Origin: an uncultured Tateyamaria sp. | GTDB lineage: Bacteria > Pseudomonadota > Alphaproteobacteria > Rhodobacterales > Rhodobacteraceae | Assembly (NCBI RefSeq): GCF_947503415.1 | Contig: NZ_CANNDS010000002.1 | Location: 372,001-436,000, forward strand | Direction of reading: 5' to 3' | Length of the DNA stretch: 64,000 bases | Shown here: positions 1 through 7,828 of the stretch, in pieces | How positions within the stretch are numbered: the first letter of the stretch is position 1 | Layout of the letters: the number at the start of each line of letters is the position of its first letter | The notes under the pieces: model-generated | What the model was told of the DNA's origin: nothing | Database searches by the model: none | Seen by the model: only the letters and a program-made list of their open reading frames with translations | Position numbers and translations under genes: made by a program

Positions 1-15
1 TGTCGAAAGGGTTCA

Positions 16-837
16 ATGCTCATGCGTCGTCTTGTTCTGTGCATCGCGCTTGTCTGCCTCGGGTATCTTGGCCTCACGTGGTGGAGCGATCTTGCGCGCC
101 CGGACACCGGCTTTCGCATGGCCGCGCTGGAGGTCCCGAAACGCGCAGGTCAATTCGCCGAAACAGACCGCGCTGATCTCTTTGTGCCCTACATCGGGAA
201 CCCGACCTATTCGGTGCCCGCCGACACCATCGACACCGCGATCCCCCATGATCTGGGCAGATATCGGTGGCACAGCTATCAGCCCGAAACCGGTGCCGGA
301 CCCTTTCCCGTCGTCCTCCTGTTCCATGGTGCAGGCCGCGATGGTCTTTCGATGATCGACATGTGGCGGGACGTGGCAGACCGGAAAGGCGTGATGCTCA
401 TAGCGCTTGATGGTCGTGATCAGAACTGGCCCCCAGATCGCGTGGAACCCACAGTTCTACATGACATCATCGCACAAGAAGATGTCGCCGCGCACATCGA
501 CCCAAGCCGTGTCTACCTCTTCGGCCATTCGAACGGTGCAGCCTACGTCCAAGCCCTGATCAACCAGACCGAAGGGCCATGGCGGGCCGCAGCAATGCAC
601 GCGGGCTTTGCTGACCCCGCATCGGCGATCATTCCCGAAACACCGAAACCAATCCGCTACTATCTCGGCTCCCGTGACCACATCTTCCAAACGGACGCGG
701 CACGGTACGTCGCCAATGATCTTGCAACGAAGGGGCACGATGTCGATTTGCACATCATCCCCGATCACACCCATTGGTTTTATGATGCAGGGCCAGCGAT
801 CGCGGCGGACGCGTGGACGTGGCTCGAAAGCCAATAA
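16..837 (+). CDS. Exported/membrane-anchored alpha/beta-hydrolase esterase (PHB depolymerase / LpqC-like)
   Basis: A 273-residue protein. Residues 5-24 are hydrophobic and act as a signal peptide or anchor. It has an alpha/beta-hydrolase core with oxyanion HG (104-105), nucleophile elbow GHSNGA (Ser172), a likely acid in GSRDH (Asp221) and a His in PDHTHW (His253), so the triad looks complete. Length and motif order fit the feruloyl-esterase / polyhydroxybutyrate-depolymerase-like esterases; the substrate cannot be told. The start ATG at 16 follows AAAGG by five bases; ATG at 22 is an alternative. The gene stands alone, with 232 bp before purL. Confidence 0.75.
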   Translation: MLMRRLVLCIALVCLGYLGLTWWSDLARPDTGFRMAALEVPKRAGQFAETDRADLFVPYIGNPTYSVPADTIDTAIPHDLGRYRWHSYQPETGAGPFPVVLLFHGAGRDGLSMIDMWRDVADRKGVMLIALDGRDQNWPPDRVEPTVLHDIIAQEDVAAHIDPSRVYLFGHSNGAAYVQALINQTEGPWRAAAMHAGFADPASAIIPETPKPIRYYLGSRDHIFQTDAARYVANDLATKGHDVDLHIIPDHTHWFYDAGPAIAADAWTWLESQ

Positions 838-994
838 GCAGCCCGCGCCACTGCGCATGGTCCCGCACCCGATCACGCGTCAGCTTGCCGAAACGTGGTT
901 AAAATCTGCGAAACGGACCGCCCGTAGGGCCAAGCCCTTGATCCGTCTGACCGATCACAAAGCGATGAATATGGGCTAAACGCGCCGAACAGGC

Positions 995-1010
995 TGTCCC
1001 CGCGGGGACA
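995..1010. repeat. 16-bp perfect palindrome upstream of purL
   Basis: TGTCCCCG is followed directly by its reverse complement CGGGGACA. It lies 59 bp before the purL start and could be an operator or a weak terminator for the upstream esterase gene. The same CCCCGCGGGG core recurs at 3230-3239, just after the purL stop codon. Confidence 0.4.
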
Positions 1011-1069
1011 AACCCTTTCCCCCCGCCCGTCCCTGCTCTAAAGAGCGTGCCAAAGCCGGGGGACGACAC

Positions 1070-3229
1070 ATGAACGAGCCGAAAATCACCGATGATCTGA
1101 TCGCCAGTCACGGGCTCAGCCCGGACGAATACGACCGCATCCTCCAGATCATCGGGCGCGAGCCGACCTTCACCGAGCTTGGCATCTTTTCGGCCATGTG
1201 GAACGAACACTGCTCCTACAAATCCTCCAAGATCCATCTGAAAAAGCTGCCCACCACCGGACCGCAAGTGATCTGCGGCCCCGGCGAAAACGCAGGCGTC
1301 GTCGACATCGGCGATGGCCAAGCCGTGGTCTTCAAGATGGAAAGCCACAACCACCCCAGCTACATCGAACCCTACCAAGGGGCCGCCACCGGCATGGGCG
1401 GCATCCTGCGCGACGTCTTCACCATGGGCGCGCGCCCCATCGCGTCCATGAATGCCCTGTCCTTCGGAGAACCCGACCACCCCAAAACCCGCCAGCTTGT
1501 CCACGGTGTGGTCGAAGGTATCGGCGGTTACGGCAACGCGTTCGGCGTACCCTGCGCGGGCGGCGAGGTGCGCTTTGATCCGGCCTACAATGGCAACTGC
1601 CTCGTGAACGCCTTCGCCGCCGGTCTCGCCGACGCCGACAAGATCTTCTACTCCGCCGCCTCCGGCCTCGGTATGCCCGTTGTCTACCTCGGTGCCAAGA
1701 CCGGACGGGACGGCGTGGGCGGGGCCACCATGGCCTCCGCAGAATTCGACGACACAATCGAAGAAAAGCGCCCCACCGTGCAGGTCGGTGACCCCTTCAC
1801 CGAAAAGCGCCTGATGGAAGCGACGCTTGAGTTGATGCAGACCGGTGCTGTCATCTCCATCCAGGACATGGGGGCCGCTGGCCTCACCTGCTCTGCGGTG
1901 GAAATGGGCGACAAGGGTGGGCTTGGCGTCAAGCTGAACCTGAACGCCGTGCCCGTGCGCGAAGAGAACATGACCGCCTACGAAATGATGTTGTCGGAAT
2001 CTCAGGAACGCATGCTCATGGTCCTGAACCCCGAACTGGAAGCCGAGGCCAAGGCCGTCTTTGACAAATGGGATCTCGACTTCGCCATCGTTGGCGAAAC
2101 CATCGCAGAAGATCGCTTCGTGATCGAACATGACGGCACGGTCAAAGCTGACCTGCCCCTGTCCAAACTCGCCTCCGAAGCCCCTGAATATGACCGCCCA
2201 TGGGAGCCCACCCCCGCCGCCGAAGAGCTTGCGGACGTGCCCAGCATCGACCCCATCGACGGGCTAAAGGCGCTGCTGGCCAGTCCCAACTACACGTCCA
2301 AACAATGGGTGTTCGAGCAATACGACACCATGGTCATGGCCGACAGCGCCCGCACGCCGGGCGCAGGCGCAGGCATCATGCGCGTGCACGGCACCGACAA
2401 GTCGCTGGCCTTTACCTCTGATGTCACCCCGCGCTACGTCAAAGCCAACCCGGTCGAAGGCGGCAAGCAGGCGGTGGCCGAAGCCTACCGCAACCTCACG
2501 GCTGTCGGGGCCAAACCCCTTGCAACCACGGACAACCTCAACTTCGGCAATCCCGAAAAGCCCGAGATCATGGGCCAGTTCGTGGGCGCGCTCGACGGCA
2601 TCGGGCAGGCCTGCGCCGCACTCGACATGCCCATCGTGTCGGGCAACGTGTCGCTTTATAATGAGACCGACGGCGCGGGCATTCTGCCCACGCCCACCAT
2701 CGGTGCTGTCGGCCTGATCGATCACCCGGACAACATCATCGGCGGCGATGTGCGCGAGGGACATGTGGCGTTGCTGGTGGGCACCTGCGGCGGCCATCTG
2801 GGACAGTCCGCGATCCTGGCCGAAGTGTTCGGGCGTACCGACGGGGACGCGCCGCATGTCGATCTGGACGCGGAAAAACGCAACGGCGATTTCATTCGTG
2901 AAAACAGGCACTTGATCAACGCCTGTACCGACCTGAGCGACGGCGGGCTGGCGCTTGCGGCTTTTGAACTTGCAGAGGCAGCAGACGTCGGCGTCTGGAT
3001 CGACGCCAGCGAGATGGGCAGCTTCTTTGGTGAGGATCAGGCGCGCTATCTGGTGGCCTGCTCCTTTGACAAGGCAGAGGCGCTGATGATCGCGGCGGGT
3101 CGTGCCGGCGTGCCGATTGTGTCGGTGGGCAAGTTCTCGGGCGACACGGTGTGGATGGGCAACAGTTCCGCGCCCTTGACGGAGTTGTCAGAGATCTATC
3201 GCAACAGTTTCGCCGACACCTTTGCGTGA
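1070..3229 (+). CDS. purL: Phosphoribosylformylglycinamidine synthase subunit PurL
   Basis: A 719-residue small-type PurL, the ATP-dependent synthetase subunit that converts FGAR to FGAM in purine synthesis, working with PurQ and PurS. Visible landmarks are [11 protein letters not shown] (44-54), ESHNHPS (91-97) and [12 protein letters not shown] (104-115), with a repeated AIRS-type fold in the second half ([22 protein letters not shown]). Full length for the small PurL class, with no fused glutaminase domain. The purS and purQ genes are not in this window; purF lies about 21 kb away on the same strand. The start follows GGGGGACGACAC. Confidence 0.97.
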   Translation: MNEPKITDDLIASHGLSPDEYDRILQIIGREPTFTELGIFSAMWNEHCSYKSSKIHLKKLPTTGPQVICGPGENAGVVDIGDGQAVVFKMESHNHPSYIEPYQGAATGMGGILRDVFTMGARPIASMNALSFGEPDHPKTRQLVHGVVEGIGGYGNAFGVPCAGGEVRFDPAYNGNCLVNAFAAGLADADKIFYSAASGLGMPVVYLGAKTGRDGVGGATMASAEFDDTIEEKRPTVQVGDPFTEKRLMEATLELMQTGAVISIQDMGAAGLTCSAVEMGDKGGLGVKLNLNAVPVREENMTAYEMMLSESQERMLMVLNPELEAEAKAVFDKWDLDFAIVGETIAEDRFVIEHDGTVKADLPLSKLASEAPEYDRPWEPTPAAEELADVPSIDPIDGLKALLASPNYTSKQWVFEQYDTMVMADSARTPGAGAGIMRVHGTDKSLAFTSDVTPRYVKANPVEGGKQAVAEAYRNLTAVGAKPLATTDNLNFGNPEKPEIMGQFVGALDGIGQACAALDMPIVSGNVSLYNETDGAGILPTPTIGAVGLIDHPDNIIGGDVREGHVALLVGTCGGHLGQSAILAEVFGRTDGDAPHVDLDAEKRNGDFIRENRHLINACTDLSDGGLALAAFELAEAADVGVWIDASEMGSFFGEDQARYLVACSFDKAEALMIAAGRAGVPIVSVGKFSGDTVWMGNSSAPLTELSEIYRNSFADTFA

Positions 3230-3245
3230 CCCCGCGGGGACGATG

Positions 3246-3267
3246 AGATTTTTCGTACGAAAAATCT
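3246..3267. terminator. Perfect 22-nt palindrome between convergent purL and VWA genes
   Basis: Arms AGATTTTTCGT / ACGAAAAATCT form a perfect dyad between two genes that end towards each other. It is a plausible bidirectional terminator. It belongs to a small family of AT-rich palindromes also seen at 34817-34837 and 35983-36003. Confidence 0.5.
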
Positions 3268-3276
3268 TGGCCCGCG

Positions 3277-4530
3277 TCAGGCGTGGATCATCCGAAGCAG
3301 CCGGTCGCGGTCGCCCACGTCGTCGCGGAGGGAAATGACGCGCGCGAGTTGCTCGATCGAGGCGATGGAATGACCGGCGCGGAAGCTGTCCACATGGGGC
3401 AGCATGGCCGCGATACCGCGGGCACGGGGGGCGAAATCCTCCCATCTTAACAATGGGTTGATCCAGATCAGGCGGCTTGCGGAGAGATGCAGGCGCTCCA
3501 TCTGCTTTTCCAGCGCATCCGGGTCGTCCCGGTCAAGCCCGTCGGTGATCAGCAGGACCACCGCCCCCTGCCCCAACACCCGCCGGGACCAGTCGCGGTT
3601 GAACGTCTCGAGGCAGGCGCCGATCCGCGTGCCGCCTTCCCAATCCTGCGCTTCGGCCCCTGCCGCTTTCAAGGCCGCATCCACGTCCCGTTGGTCCAGA
3701 TGCCGGGTGATGTTGGTCAGCCGTGTGCCAAAGGTAAACGCGTGCACTTTGGCCCATCCCGCCCCCTTGGCATTCGCCACCGCATGGAGGAAGTGCAGCA
3801 CGACGCGGGAATATTGGCTCATGGAGCCCGAGATATCGCACAGCGCCACCAGGTTCGGATAGCGCACCCGGGGGGTTTTCCAGTGCAGATCGCGCAGCTC
3901 GCCGCCCTGACGCATCGCCGCGCGCAAGGTCCGTGCCGGGTCGACGCGGCCCAGACCTGCCATGCGGGTGCGTCGGGTCGGCACGGGATCGACGGGCAGT
4001 GCCATGCGGGCCAGCATCGCTTTGGCCTGGGCCATCTCTGCCGTGCTCATCTGTTCGAAATCGAGGGTTTTCAACTTTTCCTCGGCGCTCATGGTCAGTG
4101 AGGCGTCAATCTCGATCTCGGTCCCGTCCTCCTCCATCTCCGGCAGGTCGATGTCGTCGCCTGCGCCATCTAGCAGTGCCTCAGCCGCACGTTTCTCGGC
4201 GGCTTGTGCGCCGCGATCTTCCTGCACCCCGCGCACGGCTGGCAGCATTGCGGCCATCATGTGTTCCAGATACCGCGGGTCGCGCCAGTAGAGGCGAAAG
4301 ATCTGGGCAAAGACCACACGGTGCTCGGGCTTCGAGACAAAACAGGCATGAAGCGTCCAGTAGAAGTCGCGTTTTTCGGTGAAGCCCGCCTTGGTCACGG
4401 CCGTGACCGCATCCATCACCCGCCCGGTCCCGATGGGCAGGCCAGCGCGGCGCAAAGCGCGGGCGAAATGGGTGATGTTGCCTGCAAGCTTTGGGTTTTC
4501 AGGCAATTCAAGGGGGGCGTATTCAGGCAT
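3277..4530 (-). CDS. VWA domain protein (CoxE-like)
   Basis: A 417-residue cytoplasmic protein of the CoxE/VWA family. An N-terminal helical region is followed by an acidic linker and a C-terminal von Willebrand A domain. The domain has a MIDAS motif DISGS (about 232-236), the later threonine in GGTRIG and the aspartate in LLITDGLD, so metal binding should be intact. The start ATG at 4530 overlaps the upstream kinase stop by 8 bp. MoxR ATPases typically act with VWA partners on the maturation or remodelling of a third protein, and the linked MoxR gene supports that here; the client is unknown. Confidence 0.85.
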   Translation of the reverse strand: MPEYAPLELPENPKLAGNITHFARALRRAGLPIGTGRVMDAVTAVTKAGFTEKRDFYWTLHACFVSKPEHRVVFAQIFRLYWRDPRYLEHMMAAMLPAVRGVQEDRGAQAAEKRAAEALLDGAGDDIDLPEMEEDGTEIEIDASLTMSAEEKLKTLDFEQMSTAEMAQAKAMLARMALPVDPVPTRRTRMAGLGRVDPARTLRAAMRQGGELRDLHWKTPRVRYPNLVALCDISGSMSQYSRVVLHFLHAVANAKGAGWAKVHAFTFGTRLTNITRHLDQRDVDAALKAAGAEAQDWEGGTRIGACLETFNRDWSRRVLGQGAVVLLITDGLDRDDPDALEKQMERLHLSASRLIWINPLLRWEDFAPRARGIAAMLPHVDSFRAGHSIASIEQLARVISLRDDVGDRDRLLRMIHA

Positions 4531-5068
4531 TCGGCTGCTCCACATACGCGCAGATTCTATCCGCCGCATCTTGAGCGGACATATTGGTCACGTCCAGCAT
4601 CCGGGTACTGTCCTGAACAAAGAGCTTGTCCTTGCCCCGAAGCGTTTTCAGCACGTTGGCATCGGTCAGTTTGTCGCTTCCCAAGCGGGATGGATCAGTC
4701 AGGCGGCGTTGGTTTTCGGCGACCGACAAGTTCAGGACAAACAGATGCAAGGGGGCGTTTCGGTCCCGCGCAAGGTCCAATGTGGGCTGGAACAGGGGAA
4801 TGGCCGCCGGTTCGTCGGCAAGCGCATCTGTCAGGACAATCGGTACATCCGAGGGCAAGCGACGTGCATGGGCCAGGATGAGGGTTCGCACCTCTTCGCG
4901 CATAGCGATGCTTTCCGGCGTGTCGCGCGCATAGATCGCCCGTGCAGCATCAAGCATGATGTGGTTGTGGATCAATCGCCCGCCCATTTGATCCGCCACG
5001 ATCCGCCCAACCGTCTTCTTTCCCGCCCCGGGCCAGCCGCCGATATGGATGACAGGTGCGACGGTCAT
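4523..5068 (-). CDS. P-loop AAA-type kinase
   Basis: A 181-residue P-loop protein with Walker A GGWPGAGKKT (10-19). It resembles shikimate/gluconate-kinase-fold enzymes of the AAA_33/cytidylate-kinase-like group; the substrate is not evident. The start ATG at 5068 lies 4 bp after the stop of the MoxR gene, and the end overlaps the VWA gene by 8 bp, so the three genes are translationally linked. A longer in-frame start at 5149 would overlap the MoxR coding region and is less likely. Confidence 0.75.
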   Translation of the reverse strand: MTVAPVIHIGGWPGAGKKTVGRIVADQMGGRLIHNHIMLDAARAIYARDTPESIAMREEVRTLILAHARRLPSDVPIVLTDALADEPAAIPLFQPTLDLARDRNAPLHLFVLNLSVAENQRRLTDPSRLGSDKLTDANVLKTLRGKDKLFVQDSTRMLDVTNMSAQDAADRICAYVEQPNA

Positions 5069-5072
5069 CAAA

Positions 5073-5981
5073 TCATGCAGGCTCGAGCGATGCTTTCGCC
5101 TCGTCCAGCAAACGCTTGGCTTCCGACCCCTGCAGCTTCTGAATGTCATCCTGGTATTTCAGGATGGCGCCGAGCGTGTCGGCGATGACCTCGGGGCTGA
5201 GTGTGATCACATCAAGCGCCAGCAGGCATTTCGCCCAATCGATGGTTTCGGCCACGCCCGGCTTCTTGAACAGGTCTTCGGTTCTGAGCCGTTGGACGAA
5301 GGCCACCACTTCGCGGCTGAGTTCGGCGGCCGCTTCGGGCGCGCGGGCCTGCAGGATTTCCATTTCGCGGTCGAAATTCGGATAGTCGACCCAATGATAG
5401 AGGCAGCGGCGTTTCAGAGCGTCATGCACTTCGCGGGTGCGGTTTGACGTCAGGATCACAATGGGCGGCTCGGGGGCCTTGATCGTGCCCAACTCGGGGA
5501 TCGTGACCTGAAAATCCGACAGCGCTTCGAGCAGGAACGCCTCAAAAGGTTCGTCCGTGCGGTCCAATTCGTCGATCAGCAGCACGGGTGCGCCGTTTTC
5601 ATCCGGGCGCATGGCGTCCAGCAAAGGCCGTTCGATCAGGTATTCGTCGGAAAAGAGTTCCGTCTGCAGCGCCTTGCGGTCGGCACCGCCCGCCGCTTCC
5701 GCCGTGCGGATCGCCACCATCTGCGCCGGGAAGTTCCATTCGTAGACCGCAGACGACGCATCGAGCCCCTCGTAGCATTGCAGACGGATCAGGCGGCGGC
5801 CCAATGCGGCAGCCAGTGCCTTGGCGATCTCGGTCTTGCCCACGCCCGCCTCCCCTTCCAGAAACAGGGGCCGGCCCAGCGACAGGCTCAGGAACACCAC
5901 CGTGCCAAGCGCGCGGTCGCAGACATAGCCCTGTTCGCTCAGCATGGACTGGACGGCGTCGATCGAGGTGGGCGTTTGCAT
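5073..5981 (-). CDS. MoxR-family AAA+ ATPase
   Basis: A 302-residue AAA+ ATPase of the MoxR group (CoxD-like), with Walker A GEAGVGKT (43-50) and Walker B LLIDELD (134-140), followed by a sensor region with LTSNRTREVHDAL. It probably works as a chaperone-like remodeller with the VWA protein encoded two genes downstream. The start at 5981 (MQTPTS) sits 7 nt from AGGA. ATG 5987 and 6005 are possible but place the ribosome site too close or have none. First gene of the leftward triad. Confidence 0.9.
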   Translation of the reverse strand: MQTPTSIDAVQSMLSEQGYVCDRALGTVVFLSLSLGRPLFLEGEAGVGKTEIAKALAAALGRRLIRLQCYEGLDASSAVYEWNFPAQMVAIRTAEAAGGADRKALQTELFSDEYLIERPLLDAMRPDENGAPVLLIDELDRTDEPFEAFLLEALSDFQVTIPELGTIKAPEPPIVILTSNRTREVHDALKRRCLYHWVDYPNFDREMEILQARAPEAAAELSREVVAFVQRLRTEDLFKKPGVAETIDWAKCLLALDVITLSPEVIADTLGAILKYQDDIQKLQGSEAKRLLDEAKASLEPA

Positions 5982-6052
5982 GGGCATGTCCTTCTTTGGG
6001 TCCAACCTGCATCGTCTGGGCCTGTCGTCAAGGCCTCCTTAAGTCGTGCGCG

Positions 6053-6081
6053 TTGACGTGATTCGTGTGAAATGGCATGAT
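6053..6081 (+). promoter_or_regulatory. Sigma-70-type promoter for the glycosyltransferase cluster
   Basis: TTGACG (6053-6058), a 17-nt spacer and CATGAT (6076-6081) match the housekeeping consensus at 5/6 and 4/6 positions. It points rightwards into the five-gene glycosyltransferase unit, giving a leader of about 90 nt. The intergenic space also serves the divergent MoxR operon. Confidence 0.45.
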
Positions 6082-6176
6082 GTTAACCAGTTGAAAAAGA
6101 GGTTTGCGGCATAAGGCACGCGAACCCGGGACGTAAGGCGGCGGGCAATGGCTCCAACAGATAGGGCGGGCGTGGG

Positions 6177-7205
6177 ATGCGCGTAACAGCGGTGACGTGC
6201 GTGAAGAACGAAGGGCCGTTCCTGTTGGAGTGGATCGCCTTCAACCGCCTGATCGGTGTGACCGATCACCTGTTCTATTCCAATGATTGCACCGATGGGA
6301 CTGATACCCTGCTGGACGCGCTGGCGACACGTGGTCTGTGCCAGCATCTGCCCAACCCGGCGGAGGGGCGCAATTACCAGATGGAGGCGCTGAAAGACGC
6401 GCGCCGTCAGGACATCGTGACGGAGGCGGATTGGGTCTGGGTCGCGGATGTGGACGAGTTTCTGAACATTCATGTGGGCGATCACACGATCCCTGCCCTG
6501 ATCGAGGCTTGCGGAGATCCGCAAGCGATTTCGGTGACCTTTCAGTTCTTTGCCAATGACGGGGTGGACGGGTTTGTCGATGAACCGGTGATTGGGCAAT
6601 TCCATCGCTCGCACAATCCCGATCTCTGGTGTGGCGAGGCCGCGATTGAGGTCAAGTCTTTGGTTCGCCATGACTTTCCCTTGCAATACTTCGGCGCGCA
6701 CCGGCCCTTTCAGAAAGGCAAGGCGCGGCCCGACTGGACCGACGGGTCGGGTCGCAAGGTGCAGCACAAGTTTCTGGTGGCGGCCAATCCGCGCCGTATT
6801 CGCCGCTTTCCCGCCCATGGGGCGCGGGAATTTGCGACGCTCAACCACTATGCGCTGCGCAGCCTCGACAGCTATCTCGTCAAGAATGACAGGGGCGATG
6901 TGAACCGCGAAAACCGCGCGTTTGACGACACCTATTGGCGCGAACGCAATGACCCCGCGTGGGAAGACAAGAGCATCGGGCGCTACCTGCCGGATTTGAA
7001 AAAGGCGCTGGCGGAGCTGAAGAAAGACAAAGAGATCAAGGCCCTGCATGAGAATTGCGTTGCGCTGCACATCGCTAAGCGCGATGAATTGCTGGCCCAG
7101 CCCGAGTACCAGGCGATGCAGGCACACTTGCGCGCAGCATCCACCCTGCCCCCGCAGGAAGAGGCGATGCTGATCGAATTGGGCATTTTGGAGCCTGCCG
7201 CATGA
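6177..7205 (+). CDS. Glycosyltransferase family 2 (DVDEF type)
   Basis: A 342-residue GT-A-fold glycosyltransferase of the Glyco_tranf_2_4 kind. It has the N-terminal signature CVKNEGPFLLEW (8-19), FYSNDCTDGTD (33-43) and the metal-binding DVDEF (91-95). It also has the family's late motif NHYALRSLDSYL. No signal peptide or membrane segment, so it is cytoplasmic and should use a nucleotide-sugar donor. It is a paralogue of the enzymes starting at 7828 and 10894. Its last four bases (ATGA) are shared with the start of the sulfotransferase gene. Donor and acceptor are unknown. Confidence 0.85.
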   Translation: MRVTAVTCVKNEGPFLLEWIAFNRLIGVTDHLFYSNDCTDGTDTLLDALATRGLCQHLPNPAEGRNYQMEALKDARRQDIVTEADWVWVADVDEFLNIHVGDHTIPALIEACGDPQAISVTFQFFANDGVDGFVDEPVIGQFHRSHNPDLWCGEAAIEVKSLVRHDFPLQYFGAHRPFQKGKARPDWTDGSGRKVQHKFLVAANPRRIRRFPAHGAREFATLNHYALRSLDSYLVKNDRGDVNRENRAFDDTYWRERNDPAWEDKSIGRYLPDLKKALAELKKDKEIKALHENCVALHIAKRDELLAQPEYQAMQAHLRAASTLPPQEEAMLIELGILEPAA

Positions 7206-7828
7206 CCTTGAAAGTGGTGAACCTCGGCCTGCCCAAGACCGGCACCACAACGCTGGCGCGTGCGTTGCGCCGGGCGGGGCTGCATGTGGCCGATCATCGG
7301 ATCAGACCGCGCCAGACCAAGAACACGCGGATGCACAACGAATTTGTCGCCGACTTGCTTTACCGTGGATATTTCGAGACGGGTGATCCCGGTTTCTACT
7401 TCGATGATTTCAACGCCATTTCCGAGATGAGCGTGCTGCGCCAAGGACGGTCACTGTGGCCGCAGATGGATTTCGGACTGATCATGGCGATCCGCAAGCA
7501 CAATCCGGGTGTGAAGTTTCTGGCGTCCAACCGCGACCCGTTCCACATGTCGCAAAGCATGCTGGCGTGGTCCGATCTGGGCACATCGCGCTTGCCCGCC
7601 AACAATATCCCCGGACTGCCCGAAGGGTTCGGAGAGACCAGCATCGAACGGATGCAATGGATCGAGGCGCATTATGCCCATCTGCGCGCCATCTTTCGCG
7701 ATGATGACGACTTTCTGGAATATGACGTGGCCGACCCCGCGGCCAAGGACCTGATCAGCGGGTTTCTTGAAATGCCGGTGAACTGGTGGGGCAAGACCAA
7801 TGTGAACAAGTTGAACGAGGTTGCGTGA
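7202..7828 (+). CDS. Sulfotransferase family protein
   Basis: A 208-residue P-loop protein with LPKTGTTT (10-17), the 5'-phosphosulfate loop typical of PAPS-dependent sulfotransferases. SNRDPFHMSQS (109-119) gives the Arg and Ser expected for 3'-phosphate binding. The enzyme should move sulfate from PAPS to a hydroxyl or amine; given its neighbours, the acceptor is probably a glycan. It starts in a 4-bp overlap with the preceding glycosyltransferase and ends in a 1-bp overlap (TGATG) with the next gene. Confidence 0.75.
   Translation: MTLKVVNLGLPKTGTTTLARALRRAGLHVADHRIRPRQTKNTRMHNEFVADLLYRGYFETGDPGFYFDDFNAISEMSVLRQGRSLWPQMDFGLIMAIRKHNPGVKFLASNRDPFHMSQSMLAWSDLGTSRLPANNIPGLPEGFGETSIERMQWIEAHYAHLRAIFRDDDDFLEYDVADPAAKDLISGFLEMPVNWWGKTNVNKLNEVA

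Noticed and set aside
899-2131. 410-codon minus-strand frame opposite purL
   Set aside because: Shadow of purL; Gly/His/Asp-rich with no family resemblance.
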